From contig JAQMRL010000005.1 in the NCBI GenBank assembly GCA_035578175.1, forward strand, positions 51,875,722 through 51,939,721: DNA of 64,000 nucleotides, given 5' to 3'. Positions within the stretch are counted from its first letter, which is position 1, and each line of letters starts with the position of its first letter. This document shows positions 33,626-45,160 of the stretch, piece by piece. Source of the stretch: Catonia carolina (taxonomy: Eukaryota > Arthropoda > Insecta > Hemiptera > Achilidae). The position numbers and the translations under genes are program-made. The notes beneath the pieces were generated by a model. The model searched no databases. It had not been told where the DNA came from and worked only from the letters and a program-made list of their open reading frames with translations.

Positions 33626-34435
33626 CCATAACAGATATGTGGAGTATTAAATTATTTGGACATAATCTGTTAGTTCCAGACTGACAATAAATAGTTCTGT
33701 TTCTTATAATCACCCAATTAAATGACTAAATAATTTAAGAACAGAAGAAGTAGAGGTGTAAAATACACTTATCTCCTTTGAAAGTAATGAATTTCATTAT
33801 ACAGCCATACCCTGAGGTGAATGAAATTGTAACGGTTAATTGTATGAATTTGAATCATTCCGCTAACATAATCTAATTAATTATTAACTTAAACTGCTAC
33901 TGGAAAAAAAAACTCGAAATTCCACCTTTACTGTACGATGGTTGGTCCACGAAAAATTTATTTTTAGTTGTTGCAATTACAACTCCGGAACTACATAATG
34001 ACTTTGGAAAAAATATAAAATAAAATGAAATATTAATTAAATTTTGAAAAAAAAACAATTCTGTTTTACTATTTAGTTAATGAAATAAAAAGTAAAATAT
34101 TGTGTTTATATTTTTTTTTACTACTTAAATTGAAATTTAGAGAAATAAATAAATTTTATATTAATTAAAAATTTGCCTTAGGTAACGAAATGTATGAATC
34201 AGGTGTTCCCAAATAAATTTAAAAACTGTCACAACACCTGATCGCTACAAAATGAAGGTGTCATTTTTCTTTAGGGTTGAAAGTAGATGATTTTTAGACT
34301 GTCTGGCATGCTGATAATCATACTTTTTAGTTCAGTGAGGAAGGAAATGGTAAACCACCTCACTCCTAATTTTACGCAGTAAAACCTATAAGAGGTTCAA
34401 ACCAGACTTTCGGCTGATTACCTAAACAACACATT
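33626..34435 (+). mobile_element. F1 retroposon split by a ~420 bp AT-rich insert
   Basis: The 5' half (33626-33829) runs from CCATAACAGATATGTGGAG to CTGAGGTGAATGAA. The 3' half (about 34253-34435) runs from ATGAAGGTGTCATTTT to the hairpin CAGAC-TTTC-GGCTG and CTAAACAACA. The intervening 33830-34252 is not F1. It is AT-rich, non-coding, and near its right end has CAGGTGTT...AACACCTG, a potential hairpin. Its identity is unknown. Confidence 0.8.
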
Positions 34436-34676
34436 TACATTATTTTAATATTTTTGTTATTTTAAGTTAAAATTAATAAATACTTTATTAACAAATTGTT
34501 GCGCATTAAATCACGGCATCTGTATAAGTTGCAACATAGAAATTCGCTTTTTCCCTGGCCAATAATAAATTGATTATTTATAAAACCAGTACTATGGACG
34601 TACGGGAATAAAGTGTGGGAATCAGCAAACTCAACCGACACTACCATCTTAACACAGTCTACAATTCAAAATCCTT

Positions 34677-34905
34677 TAGAATTAGATTAGACTTTATTTC
34701 ATAACCAATGACGTAATACACCATGATTCACATAAAAACACTAGGCTAGACGAGATTCGACAACAAAACAAATATACCAAGACCGACTTAAACGCCATCA
34801 AAACACTTTGGAAATCCTTTTTAATAGTGACCACACGACCACAGGCTGAAAGTTTCAAAATTTTAGATAGTAAAGACAAAATTAGCAGCGATAACTAACG
34901 CCGAT
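34677..34905 (-). mobile_element. Possible LINE 3'-UTR remnant
   Basis: On the minus strand the segment ends ATGAAATAAAGTCTAATCTA with a TCTAA-type repeat and an AATAAA, as in many Jockey/CR1-like 3' ends. A 61-codon frame lies within it but has no domain signature. The family is uncertain. Confidence 0.35.
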
Positions 34906-34909
34906 AAAA

Positions 34910-35057
34910 TTTTTTTTTTTTTTTTTTTTTGTTTAACGTCCGACTGTTCTGCAATTACTGCTAATGCAGACGGTGAATGATGAAATAATTTTTTGTAACG
35001 TATGAAAAAATTCCGTGCCTGAATGGGATTCGAACCCAAGACCGCATGATGAGAGGC
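34910..35057 (-). mobile_element. SINE-A, head truncated
   Basis: A 21-base T run (A tail of the minus strand) is at 34910-34930, then GTTTAACGTCCGACTG, the body, and B box GGTTCGAATCCC. It stops inside the tRNA-like head at an ATT-repeat (about 35058-35085). Confidence 0.85.
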
Positions 35058-35246
35058 GAATTATTATTATAATTATTATTATTATGAGAGCGATAAAATT
35101 ATTAGGACTATTTATAATGCACATAATGAAAACTAACCTGATCAACAACTACAGTTGATTTTTCGATTGGAGAGACGCTAGAGCGTAATCTCTAGTTTTG
35201 GCTGTATTTATAATAAAAACAAATCGGTAAAACAATAGACAAGTAA

Positions 35247-35685
35247 CAGTAAAACCTGTCACAACCGGACGTATCTCCAAAATATAGTTTCAATTTGGTT
35301 AGCGAAATGGTTAAGGATGAAAAAGTGAAAGTTCCAGCTGGAATATTTGTAAGATTGTAGAGCTTGAAAAAACCTGGCTGGATATGAAGAAATCAATGAC
35401 GAAAAAGTCAAGAAGTGGTTAAATGAACAAAGTTACAAACAGTAACATCACATTAATTGTGTGCAATAGCGATGAGAAAATCTTTGAACCCGAAGAGGAT
35501 GACAAACCTACAATGAGTCACTCTGAGGCATTCAAGACCATCGAATCTCTGATCAGTTATGTTCAACATCAAGATGAAACAAGTTGTGATGCCATTACGA
35601 AGTTGAGAGACATGATTTCCAAAACACGTGTGCAGTGTGTGAAACAGACGAAAATCACAAACTTTTTCAAGTATAGCTAACTCAT
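35247..35685 (+). pseudogene. Tigger/pogo-like transposase C-terminal remnant
   Basis: The left edge has CAGTAAAACCTGTCACAACC, which resembles a pogo/Tigger terminal repeat. The coding part (35423-35680, 85 codons) reads EPEEDDKPTMSHSEAFKTIE, SLISYVQHQDETSCDAITKL, then KQTKITNFF before a stop. This is the acidic, S-H-S-EA...Q...KQ-TI-FF tail of jerky/Tigger transposases. Just upstream, EINDEKVKKWLNEQS is followed by a stop. The HTH and DDE catalytic regions are missing, so it is non-functional. Confidence 0.75.
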
Positions 35686-36862
35686 ACTGTGCAAGTAAAC
35701 ATTTTAACCAATTTAGTTTTTCTATTTTGAAGAATACAATGTATACTTACAAATGCTAAACCAATAGAAACATCTAAAATAACATTCAACAACAAACGTG
35801 TTTATTATTTCTGGCCATCTAGCGATTTATAAATTACATTGTGATATCCAGATCGGCCGGTCGCAATGTTAGTCCGGATGAGACAGAACATCCTTTAAAA
35901 TAGATTTTGAGGCGTCCCTAAGAAACTTTGTAGGATTTTGAAATGACCAGAGTTTATTTTTTTACCACTCTTTTAATTCATATCGTAAATGTATTAACTA
36001 CTTTTCATTATCATTGATTTCTCATTTTATTAGTCAATTACCACATTTAATAAAAAGTGATAAAATTTGCTATTCTAAATTTAAATTTATTACCCGGTTA
36101 AAATCAATCATTTATTGCGTTATCGTGAAAACATAATGTAGTACTTATTTTTTCAACGAATCAGTTTATAAAAGCGCAAATATTTGTTTGCTCTTTCTCG
36201 TCAAAAGTTTTTTCTTTCCATTTTATACACTGTAATTTTTCTTCGTTTTTTTCTTGTTCCTACGTTATTTTTATCTTCTTTTTCTTGCCTAGTGGGTGTG
36301 AAAAGTCACGTATCTGAAAAGATCCACTTCCGACGTCAGCTTGTTTCTCGTATATGGTTACTGTAATCATTTTTATAAGATAAATTTACTTTGGGATCCT
36401 TCAACTTTGAAAAAATACTCCTTAAAAGTTTTATTACATTTTTTTATACTTTCCTTTCAATTTTTGGTTTTGGTTAATAACATTGATTCGGTGTTTGATA
36501 AATACGTAATAAATGTTTGCGGTTCATCCATCGGATACGTGGACGATGGTGGTTATATAGTAAATTCATGATTTTGACCACGTTTTAAAAAAGTATATCC
36601 AGCCTTATTCACTGCCAATGCATTCGGTCCGTCCACAAAACCGATTTCCGAAATAGGAAACTTGAATAATTCATCAGATTAAAATGAATTATTCATTCAA
36701 TACGAATGGGTTCATTTCAAAAACAATCTTTACCCAATCGTTAACAATTCCTTTTACACTCTTTTGACTTGTTCACGAACACTTTTTATACATTATTTGG
36801 ACTATTATAATTCTTTTATTATATTCAGTATGTATTAACGGATGTAATTCACAGATTTTTTT
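35686..36862. other. AT-rich DNA, no recognised feature
   Basis: Short F/L-rich frames at 36184-36571 have no domain signature. Confidence 0.5.
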
Positions 36863-37114
36863 ACTTTCTCTTGCCAATATGAATACATAGGAAGGAAGTA
36901 TTGTTTTCATGTCGATTTTTCGAAATCGAGTTTTCATCGGATCTACACGTTTTCAGACCCCCTGAACCCAAAAACATGTTTTTAACGATTGGTTCTCTCT
37001 CTCTCTCTCTGCGCGCGCGTGTGTGTGTGTGTGTAATGTTTTATTACTGATGTCAGGTTTATTGTTCATTATTTGCATTGGCAAGAGAAAGTTGTGTGAG
37101 TGTTTCACACCAGA
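36863..37114 (+). mobile_element. Mini Helentron-like element, 252 bp
   Basis: It begins ACTTTCTCTTGCC and ends GGCAAGAGAAAGT followed by hairpin GTGTGAGTGTTTCACAC and CCAGA. About 650 internal bases are missing relative to the full family. The centre is a CT/GC/GT microsatellite (about 36993-37034). Confidence 0.9.
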
Positions 37115-37377
37115 TTTTATTTTAGAATCCATCCGTTCTCTTTATCACAGTTTCAATTTTAAACACAAATTTTTTTAATTAAATGATAATTAAGATAACC
37201 ACCTCAAGTCTTGAGACAATAAAGAACCTGGTTTCCATACGATCCATCAAAAGCCGAACATGATATCTTCATGAAAATCTTACCGAGCATATTTCTACCT
37301 GATGTACGGTGATTTATGAAAACGTTAATTTTACTATAAATAACATGTTTTTACTACAAAGTAAATTTACAACAGGT

Positions 37378-37712
37378 ACAGTTTTTATACGAATGACTGA
37401 AGATAGGCTACATCTTCTAAAAATTTAAACAATTTTATTTCAATTCTTTGTACTCAGATGATGGTGGATCTACAGAAATATGTCAGTAGAAAGTTTAAAA
37501 AAAGGTAAAAACAAGTGATATTATCAGCTTACAGTTTTATCAGCTACAGTTTTATACAAATGACTAAAAAGATACATCTTCTAAAAATTTAAAAAACTTT
37601 TATTTTCAATTTTTTGTACTCTGATGATGGTAGATCTACCGAAACATGTCAGTAGAAAGTATAAAAAAAGGTAAAAACACGAGTGATATATCAGCTGTAA
37701 AATTTGGATTAT
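37378..37712 (+). repeat. Tandem duplication, ~167 bp unit, two copies
   Basis: Unit 1 starts near 37378 (ACAGTTTTTATACGAATGAC), unit 2 near 37546 (ACAGTTTTATACAAATGACT). Both share ACATCTTCTAAAAATTTAAA, the hammerhead-like core, and GTCAGTAGAAAG followed by AAAAAAAGGTAAAAACA. Tandem direct units with such a core are the form of Penelope-like terminal repeats and retrozymes. No reverse transcriptase or GIY-YIG sequence was seen nearby. Confidence 0.85.
37617..37654 (+). ncRNA. Hammerhead-ribozyme-like core in unit 2
   Basis: In order: TACT (stem I 5'), CTGATGA (37621-37627), an extra T, a palindromic stem II GGTA-GATC-TACC (37629-37640), GAAA (37641-37644), CATGTC with a 2 bp stem III, then AGTA (stem I 3'), complementary to TACT. 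Predicted cleavage is after GTC at 37650. The extra T between CTGATGA and stem II departs from the consensus and may reduce or abolish activity. Unit 1 has the same layout but CAGATGA and a damaged stem II (37451-37488). No folding program was run. Confidence 0.5.
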
Positions 37713-37821
37713 AAAGATTCACTATAAAGTAGGTACAAATCAAAAAAATCGCGTCAGAAAACTTCAGAGAATCCATAAAACATATGTTTGCTTAGCAAAT
37801 TCTTTTTCTATCTCTAAAGGA

Positions 37822-38122
37822 GTACATTGCAATCTGTTCAATTTGAGAATAATCAACCCCATGACCCAATGAGATGAGAATGATATTTATGACATGTAAA
37901 TGAGGTGTAGTTTTAAAGACTCAGGCCGACCATTCCTGAGACGCTATGGTTAATTAAACCCCCCTATCGACGTACACTGGTAACCACTGTTTAGTATTCA
38001 AATTCGTATAAAAGTAGTTATCTTTACTAGGATTTGAACCAGGAATCTTCGTCTCTGAACATGAACTATTACACAGCTGACTCGCGCGGCGACTTAACCT
38101 CTAGACCAACCCAGTGGGTTGC
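37822..38122 (-). mobile_element. SINE-B, tRNA-headed, near full length
   Basis: On the minus strand the head has A box TGGTCTAGAGGTTA and B box GGTTCAAATCC. The body runs through GGTCGGCCTGAGTC to TTGAACAGATTGCAATGTAC. Fragments of the same family are at 19167 and 29540. Confidence 0.8.
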
Positions 38123-38479
38123 TTAGTAAAATAAAGTATAAATTCGAAATAAGATACAATAATGTAAACAATCTTAAATGTAGGCCTAATTAGATATATA
38201 AAGTGACAAAGTTATCAGCGGGCTTATAAAAAAAACCAAAATTCACGGGATCGTTCCTCGATGAGGGTTTAGAAAACAAACATAATTTTCCACAAGATGT
38301 TGAAAAGACTTAAATAATCTATCAAAGAAAAACACGTTTTAAAACAGACATTTATTTAAATAAGTTGAAAAATTTTATTATGAATATTATTACAATAAAA
38401 TACCTGAAATTATTATATTATATTATGTTAGTCCCAAACTTTCTTATGAAAAAACTAAAATCGATGATCATCGAACCGC

Positions 38480-39310
38480 TCTGTACTGACCGACCAAATG
38501 TAAATGGTAACTTAGTCGATATTGTCGAAGAATTAAAAATCTTGGCGAGACAATAACTTACAACGGAAATGAGAAAGCGACCTGGAAAATTAGAACTAAT
38601 AAAATAGCGAAAGCCCAGCAACTTACCAAGAATATATACAACAAGAAAGACCTATAAATTCAATCTGAACTCCAACACTATAAAACGGTAGTACAGACCG
38701 AAGCCACTTACTGCTGTGAAACTATTTCTAATTTAAAAACTAAAACGGAATGAGAGAAATTCTTAAGATAGAAAGAAGAATGCTTAGGACTTGGATAAAC
38801 CAAAAACCAAAACTCAACGATATCTGGATCTTAATGTCTAATTCAGAACGCTACCATGAAATCGAGCCAATTAGGCCTACTGACATCATGCGGAAGCAAC
38901 GAATTCTTTCTTCAGGTATTTACTTAGAATACCGGACAATCAACAGAATACAATAACACAATACAATCAACAGAATACCGAGTAACAACAGAACTCATTT
39001 CTATAATTAACTCGTGGAAAAATCCTCCAAAGCGGTTGGCCGAAACAAAAAATTAAGATATGCAAACACTTAACAATACAGAACAAGATCTTTTAGAAAA
39101 ATCTGAACAGCTTAAGTTTCTTAAAGATAAAGACATAAAATTCGTTTAAAAACTCGAGCTTCGTCGTTAATTAATTGTACAGATAAAATCAGACGGATCA
39201 GATCCCAAGATATGAACAATAAGTGGGAAAAACGTAGGAATCCTGAAAACCAACCAAAAAAGATTCAAAATTTGATTCAGTAGTACAATGAGGCCGTAAA
39301 AGCAATAAAA
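38480..39310 (+). pseudogene. Decayed RTE-like LINE, C-terminal region
   Basis: Frame-hopping translation gives EELKIL, TITYNGNEKATWKIRTNKIA, KAQQLTKNIYNKKDL, an HYKTVVQTEATYCCETI block, then an open frame (38750-38956) with REILKIERRMLRTWINQK. Further on are ISIINSWKNPPKRLAETK and RIRSQDMNNKWEKRRNPENQ. Block order and spacing follow the better preserved LINE at 50729-51670 (IKKEERKIIRKILGARLTED, WLDEIRKDL). There are many stops, so it is an old relic. Confidence 0.65.
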
Positions 39311-40302
39311 AAACCCTGAAATTAATCTTTACATTTAACTAATTTCAAAAAAAAGGGTTAAGACTACAAAATAGTAGGCCTAAGTATAAGATCTAAGAAA
39401 CAAAAGAGTTAAAAATACATAAAATAAATCAATAATTATGGTATTTATGAATACTTATCAAAAAAAAGGATAAAAATTGTTAGGGTAAAATAATAGGGAG
39501 AAAAACAACAAAAGAATGGAAACAATAAAAAGCTGATAGGGTAATAAAGTAAAGTACATGTAAGATACGAAGAAAAAGGTTAGACGAAGAGACGAAAACA
39601 AATGAAGCATTTTCAGAAAGAAGGCGTTTTAAAACAGTACTTAAAAGAGGTATAATGGATAGGTGGGACGGAAAGGAAGGGAAGGAGTTTTAAAGTAGTT
39701 TTGTAGGTAAAAGTACAACGTGGAGAGAAGTATCATTAGTACTAATACAGATACTTATTGTGTGTAATATACAAGTATACTTATTCTGGTACTGTATAAA
39801 AGTAGTACTTAAAAAACAAGTACAGTACGTACTACTAAAGTCTTCTAGTTATACAATACAGAATACAGAAAAGAGTGAAGATAAGCAGTTAGGGAACTAA
39901 CTAGCAACAATGTTCCTCGTCTTTTACAAACAAGCCACTCATCAAGAGAAAAGCAGGCGTTTCAAACAACCGCATGAAAATGCCACAGAAATACTTCACG
40001 TGTTCAATATGGTACAACAGTTTATACTAGTAAACGATTTATTAAGGTGAAAAGTATTTCTAACATATTTATGGATTACACTGAATAAAATGGAAAATAC
40101 CTCTTTATGAAATTCACTGCACTTAAAACAAATTCTACGAGGGTCATGTCCAAAGTAAACACCATTGCGAAATTTCTTGCCTTGAGGTTGGCTAACCTGT
40201 GTGGTGGAAGGGCAATCTCGTAATATACACACTGTATTGTTGTTTGTCAGTTGTCGCGTTGTTGTATCTTTATTTACGTGTTATTGGGTTTTGAAATAAA
40301 TC
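39311..40302. other. AT-rich DNA, no recognised feature
   Basis: A 78-codon minus-strand frame at 39996-40232 is unassigned. The rest is AT-rich. Confidence 0.45.
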
Positions 40303-40806
40303 AGATTATTGATGTTGCCGCCGATTGTCAAATACGTGGAGTGATACGTTTTTTAAACCATCAAAAACCGTTAAACCGGTCGAAATTTAAAAGCAGTTGG
40401 TTGCTGTGTACGGTGATAATGTAATGAATGAAAGAAACGTTCGAAAATGGTGGGAAATGTTTAGAAGTACGAGAATTAATGTGCATGATGAATAACGTTC
40501 GGGGAGGCCTTCAATAATCAACGAGGACTGGTTGAAAAAGGTCAATGAAGAAATCAAAAACAATCGTCGCGTAACAACATGTGAATTGGCCCTAGTTCCC
40601 AGATGCTTCAAGAGATGTTATTGGTCGCATTGTGCGAGACCATTTAGGCTTTAGAAAGGTTTGTGCGCGTTGGGTGCCGTACGTGTTATCGGAACGTCAC
40701 AAACAAATCCGAATGGGATCTGCGTTGGAATTTCTGATGCGATACAGAGAAAATAGTGATAAATTCTTTAATTTAATAGTTACTGGCAATGAAAAGTGGA
40801 TTTCTT
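40303..40806 (+). pseudogene. Mariner-like transposase fragment
   Basis: Readable blocks in order are DCQIRGVIRFLNHQKPLNRS, VYGDNVMNERNVRKWWEMFR (HTH region), RSGRPSI, VNEEIKNNRRVTTCELA, then after a frame change RDHLGFRKVCARWVPYVLSE, HKQIRMGSALEFLMRYRE and VTGNEKWISY. In active mariners the last block is TGDE/TW, so the first catalytic Asp is Asn here (codon 40788-40790). There is a stop after VHDE. The copy is cut off at 40806 where F1 sequence begins, so the rest of the DDD domain is missing. Confidence 0.85.
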
Positions 40807-40930
40807 ATCCACTGGTATGCTTATCGGCATGCCAGGCCCTCTGAAAAGCATGTATATTCTAATGTGCAAATGAAACTTTCACTTCATTCACCTCAGGGTA
40901 TATAATGAAATTCATTACTCTGAGGAGATA
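40807..40930 (-). mobile_element. F1 retroposon, middle fragment
   Basis: It spans GGTATGCTTATCGGCATGCC to ATTCATTACTCTGAGGAGAT. It abuts the truncated mariner. A 5' piece in the same orientation is at 41363. Confidence 0.8.
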
Positions 40931-41362
40931 AAGAGCGGAAACGAAATAAACTTGCCGGTGTACCTGCGCGAACAGTTCGGATTCAGTCATTCGATTTCGT
41001 GTCTTAGTAGGCTACCGAACTGCATATTAAATCACAGGCACTAAACAAAGTAAATTATTATCTATTAGCGACATTAAAAACATTTAATTGTAAACACTGT
41101 ATACAACAATTAACGCCTACCACATAACACATTACAGACTAATGCTTTAAGGTTCGCTGATATATAACGTTGCGAGAGCGACGTATTTCTGATCACAGCT
41201 GGTATAGCATTGACCCCCACAACTCGCTGAGGCAACCGAGCGAGTCATTACCAAAATAAACCTTCTGCGGACTTCAAAAAACCGTCAAGCTAATTTGGCG
41301 TCGGCTCTAACTCTAATATCTTTAATAACTCACAATTTATTTTTATTTATTTAAAAAAAAAT
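40931..41362. other. Unassigned insert between two F1 pieces
   Basis: Moderately GC-rich text (for example GCGGACTTCAAAAAACCGTC) with no frame or family match. About 130 bases of F1 are missing between the flanking pieces. Confidence 0.4.
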
Positions 41363-41427
41363 TTTTTTGTAGCCCTGAAACTAGCAGATCAAGTACAAAA
41401 AATACGACACTCTACCTGCCTTTTAAG
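41363..41427 (-). mobile_element. F1 retroposon, 5'-end fragment
   Basis: TGTAGCCCTGAAACTAGCAG is followed by a decayed terminus ACTCTACCTGCC. Confidence 0.7.
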
Positions 41428-41472
41428 GATAGTTTCCTTCCCTACATATTCATTCCGGGCAAGAGAAAGCAA
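41428..41472 (-). mobile_element. Helentron-like terminal fragment
   Basis: TTTCCTTCCCTACATATTCA and GGGCAAGAGAAAG match the ACTTTCTC-side end of the family. Nothing further of the element is attached. Confidence 0.65.
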
Positions 41473-42439
41473 AAATAAATTACACGTACCCAGAAGGAAA
41501 CTTTTTGATTTTGAACGTATTCTCAACATAATTGATATGACCAAGAGAGATAAAATCTTAGTTGAATCATCAAAAATTTGTAACAATTTTAATATTGTTT
41601 AATAAATGAGAAAAGTTAAGGTAAAGGTAAAATTTATAATGTATAGTACTGTAACATGATTTTCTTTTATGTTATCATTATAGAAAAACAGTAACAGTAC
41701 TTTCGAATAGGTAACGAAATTCATTTTCCATATAGAATGTAAAGTTTGAGTAGAAGAAATAACATCAGCAATAGAATGTAAAATCAAACAATAAAATAAA
41801 GAAGAAAGATAGAAAAACTGTTGGATAATCGTGATAGAAGAAGAAATGAAACGCTGGCTCGGTTATACAATAACTCGTTTTCAATGTCTGAATAATAAAG
41901 TGAATAAACTTGCTATAGTATAATGCTCGTCGTTGTACGATATACAAAAGTGAACAGAAAAGCAATCAGAATTGCAGAGAAAATTGAAACTTTAATATTG
42001 CCGTTTTTTCTTTTTTTTATATTACTTCTCAACTTCAGCCGAGAGCTAACTGTCACGAGCAGCCATAAGAGATAGCTATTAAAGTGGATCTCTTTTATCT
42101 TTTTTCTGTTGCCTGTTTATGTAGTACTATATCCAATTTCGACGTTTTGTATATTTTCCTTCTTTTTATACGGACGCGATCGCGCGAGCGACAAACATAG
42201 AAAATTATTAGGGTGAAAACGATTACACAAGCAAGAGAAACCCGAAAAATTTACAAAAAGCATGATAACGTAGGCTAAGCACTTTATACGATTCACGGTA
42301 CAATTGAACTAATTCAATCGTACAATCGAATATAAACATAAAACTATCGATTGATCGATTTCGTTACGGTTGAATAATCCAGAAAACATAAATACATAAA
42401 TTCTTGAGTCAATTTAACATTATTATACCAATTCATCAT
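41473..42439. other. AT-rich DNA, no recognised feature
   Basis: Nothing assignable was seen. Confidence 0.5.
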
Positions 42440-42790
42440 GCCCATTAACAGGCAGGGGATTGTTAAATTATTTGGAGTCGATCTGCTAGTTCCAGGGCTA
42501 CAAAAAATGATTCTATTTCTTATTACTTGGTCAGCCAATTATATGACTAAAGCATTTAAGAACAGAAGAAGTAGAAGTTTAAAAGACACTACTCAGAGAT
42601 ATCTTCTTTGAGAGTAATGAATTTCATTATACAACCAGGCCCTATGGTAAATTGTGTTAAAGTGTCATTTGCAGGTACGAAAGTAGATACTTTTCAGAAG
42701 GCATGCTGATAAGCATACTTTTCCACTTAGTGAGGAAATGGTAAATCAACTAACTTGTCGTTTTTATTAAAAAAAGCCTTTAAAGATTCA
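42440..42790 (+). mobile_element. F1 retroposon, missing 3' hairpin
   Basis: The 5' end GCCCATTAACAGGCAGG is intact. The copy ends near AAGCCTTTAAAGATTCAAGC, just before the hairpin. Confidence 0.8.
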
Positions 42791-43224
42791 AGCTTTAAGT
42801 TCACAATTATTATGTTAAGGGAGCTTACTAATAACATTATTTTACTTAACTTCACTTATCCAACATTTAATACATTACCCATTTTGGGTTGTTTTTCAAA
42901 TTTTAGTTTCATTGTCTGTTAAACTTTTTAGAAACAGGTGTTTTTATACTGTTTAATTTATAAGCCAAGTAAAATAATAAAAAAACGAAACAATAGCTAA
43001 TTTAAAGAACAAACTTTATCAATAAATATAAACCTGAAATTTATAAAATAAAAGCGTATCCACCAATAAAATATAGAAAAACAATTATATTGCTCCAAGT
43101 AATTAACAGGATTAGGTTTTATCATTATTACAAATCTTTTTCACTCTTACGTAATCGAAAACAGGCTGGTAAAACTGCTGGTAATGTGTTGTCAAAATTA
43201 ACTGAATGATATAAACTGGGTTTT
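42791..43224. other. AT-rich DNA, no recognised feature
   Basis: Nothing assignable was seen. Confidence 0.5.
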
Positions 43225-43726
43225 ATGCAAAAAAAATCCATTTTTCCCGATTTTAATGAGTAGAAAACAGAACATCACTACATGACGCTAAAATAAACGC
43301 TGTAGAAAATGAATGGTTTAAATTAAAGTTGTAGACAACTTCATCGTATAGGTACGCTTTTACACTAAAATCGATAATAAGCCCGCAATCTTAGAAAAAC
43401 AAATTCTCTACACAGCCTCCCCAAGAATTTTAGTAGACATCACCTACCCTATCCTGTACAGCATAAAAAATGTAGTAAATAAAGCGATTAAAAAATAAAT
43501 CACCGTATCAATTTTGAAAAAATCGCACAATTAATGTTCGAGTCGATTCCTTATAAGTTAACTATTTTTTCAACTTTGTACGCACACAGATCATTTACTA
43601 TAAAAAACATGTTTATTGGGTTCAAAGGGCCTGAAAACGTGTATTTACGATGCAATCCAGATTTCGAAAAATACACGAAAACAATACATACTTTTCGTAG
43701 ATATTCATATAGGGGAAGAGAAAATA
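43225..43726 (-). mobile_element. Helentron-like copy, partial and diverged
   Basis: It lacks the hairpin end but retains AAGAATTTTAGTAGACAT, CAGCATAAAAAATGTAGTAA, GGGTTCAAAGGGCCTGAAAA and the terminus CATATAGGGGAAGAGAAAA. Confidence 0.7.
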
Positions 43727-44543
43727 TAACATAAGAGACAAATACAAAAAGAAATTTAAAGTATATTTAAAAAAACCAAAAACAGAATGAGATAAAAAAA
43801 ATTAAGTATAAAATCTGTAGTAAACAATTTCAAAAAGGAAGGTTAAAAAATTATATTAAAAAATATCTGATAAAAAATAATATTGATATTAAATTAAACG
43901 TTGTTACTCAAATATTTTATGATTAATATTAAACCTATCATCAATCACGGGTAAAATTTTCCAGTAATGAAAAACTCATCCAAACATGTTTTTTTGTTAT
44001 TTTCATTCTTTATATCAACGCTAGGATCATTATCGTCAACGCCATTATCATTTTATTTTACGACAGCCATTTAAAATCGGTTCCCAAAATACTTATATAT
44101 AGTCGACGAATAAAAAAAATAAATCGTATTACACACAACATATAAAACAATGATGAAAATATAAGGGTGCAAAATCATATTTTAAATTATTAAATTTCCA
44201 ACTTTTATTTACATTTCAACGACCATTCAGTCAATAGGATAGGTTTTTTTTATATTTCACCCGTCTCTGTAACAATTTTATTTCACTGTATTGTACGAAT
44301 ATACAGTAGTAGCAATCCATTATATAACAATTCAGTTACAACCAGAATTCGGTCCGCCATATTTATTTTCAGCTATTATTACTACTGTTATTTTATTTTT
44401 ATTGACAAAAAGAAATTGGATGACAGTATTCGTTCACACTGCATTTGTTCGACATCAAATCCCTTTCATGAGATTCAAAATTTTGATGTGAACTTTATTC
44501 CACATATTAAACCAATATTAAAAGTAAACTTACAAATATTGTA
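43727..44543. other. AT-rich DNA, no recognised feature
   Basis: Nothing assignable was seen. Confidence 0.5.
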
Positions 44544-45160
44544 CGAGGTGTGGCTATTAAATAACGAGACTGACGTAAAAAATTGTATTTTATTTTATAC
44601 AGATTCACTTATTGTCACCATCAATGTACATTCCTTCTCTATCCCTACAACGCTCCATGCGAATTTTCCATTGTTGGAAACAGTGCTGGAAGTCATCTTC
44701 TGTCAGCTCCTTTAGGACACGTGCCGCTTTCTCTTTTACAGCTTCCACAGACTCAAATCTTGTCACTTTTAATACAGATTTTACCTTAGAGAACAAGTAG
44801 AAGATATTAACATGTAACGAAACGTGGTTTTTTTACTTATGATCCGGAAACGCAGCGCCAATCCATGCACTGGAAGAGCCAAACTTCACCGAGAGCCAAA
44901 AAAAGCTCAAATGAGCAAGTCAAAATTTAAAGCAATCATGATTGATTTTTTTTATACCCATGGGATTGTGTACCTTTTTGTGGACAAACTTCATTTCTCG
45001 ACTCTGTTCAAACAAAACAGAACGAAACCTGTACCTATTGAAATCTGCTATCTGACTTTTCCTTAGTGTTTCTACAGACAATCTTCATTCCTCGATTCCG
45101 TCCAAACGACACTGTACAAAACCTGTTCGTCTAGTGAAAACCGGGCTTAAAAAGGTCACA
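44544..45160. pseudogene. Mariner-like element, halves in opposite orientation
   Basis: The left edge is a mariner-type terminal repeat, CGAGGTGTGGCTATTAAATA, after TA (44542-44543). On the minus strand 44605-44800 encodes the transposase C-terminus (FSKVKSVLKVTRFESVEAVK, LTEDDFQHCFQQWKIRMERC). On the plus strand 44835-44990 encodes the central part: YDPETQRQSMHWKSQTSP, a frame change, then SKSKFKAIMIDFFYTHGIVY. The second catalytic Asp (FFD) is Tyr (codon 44953-44955). The downstream text to 45160 contains two diverged copies of a CAAACTTCATTTCTCGACTC-like block. The opposite terminal repeat was not found. Confidence 0.8.
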
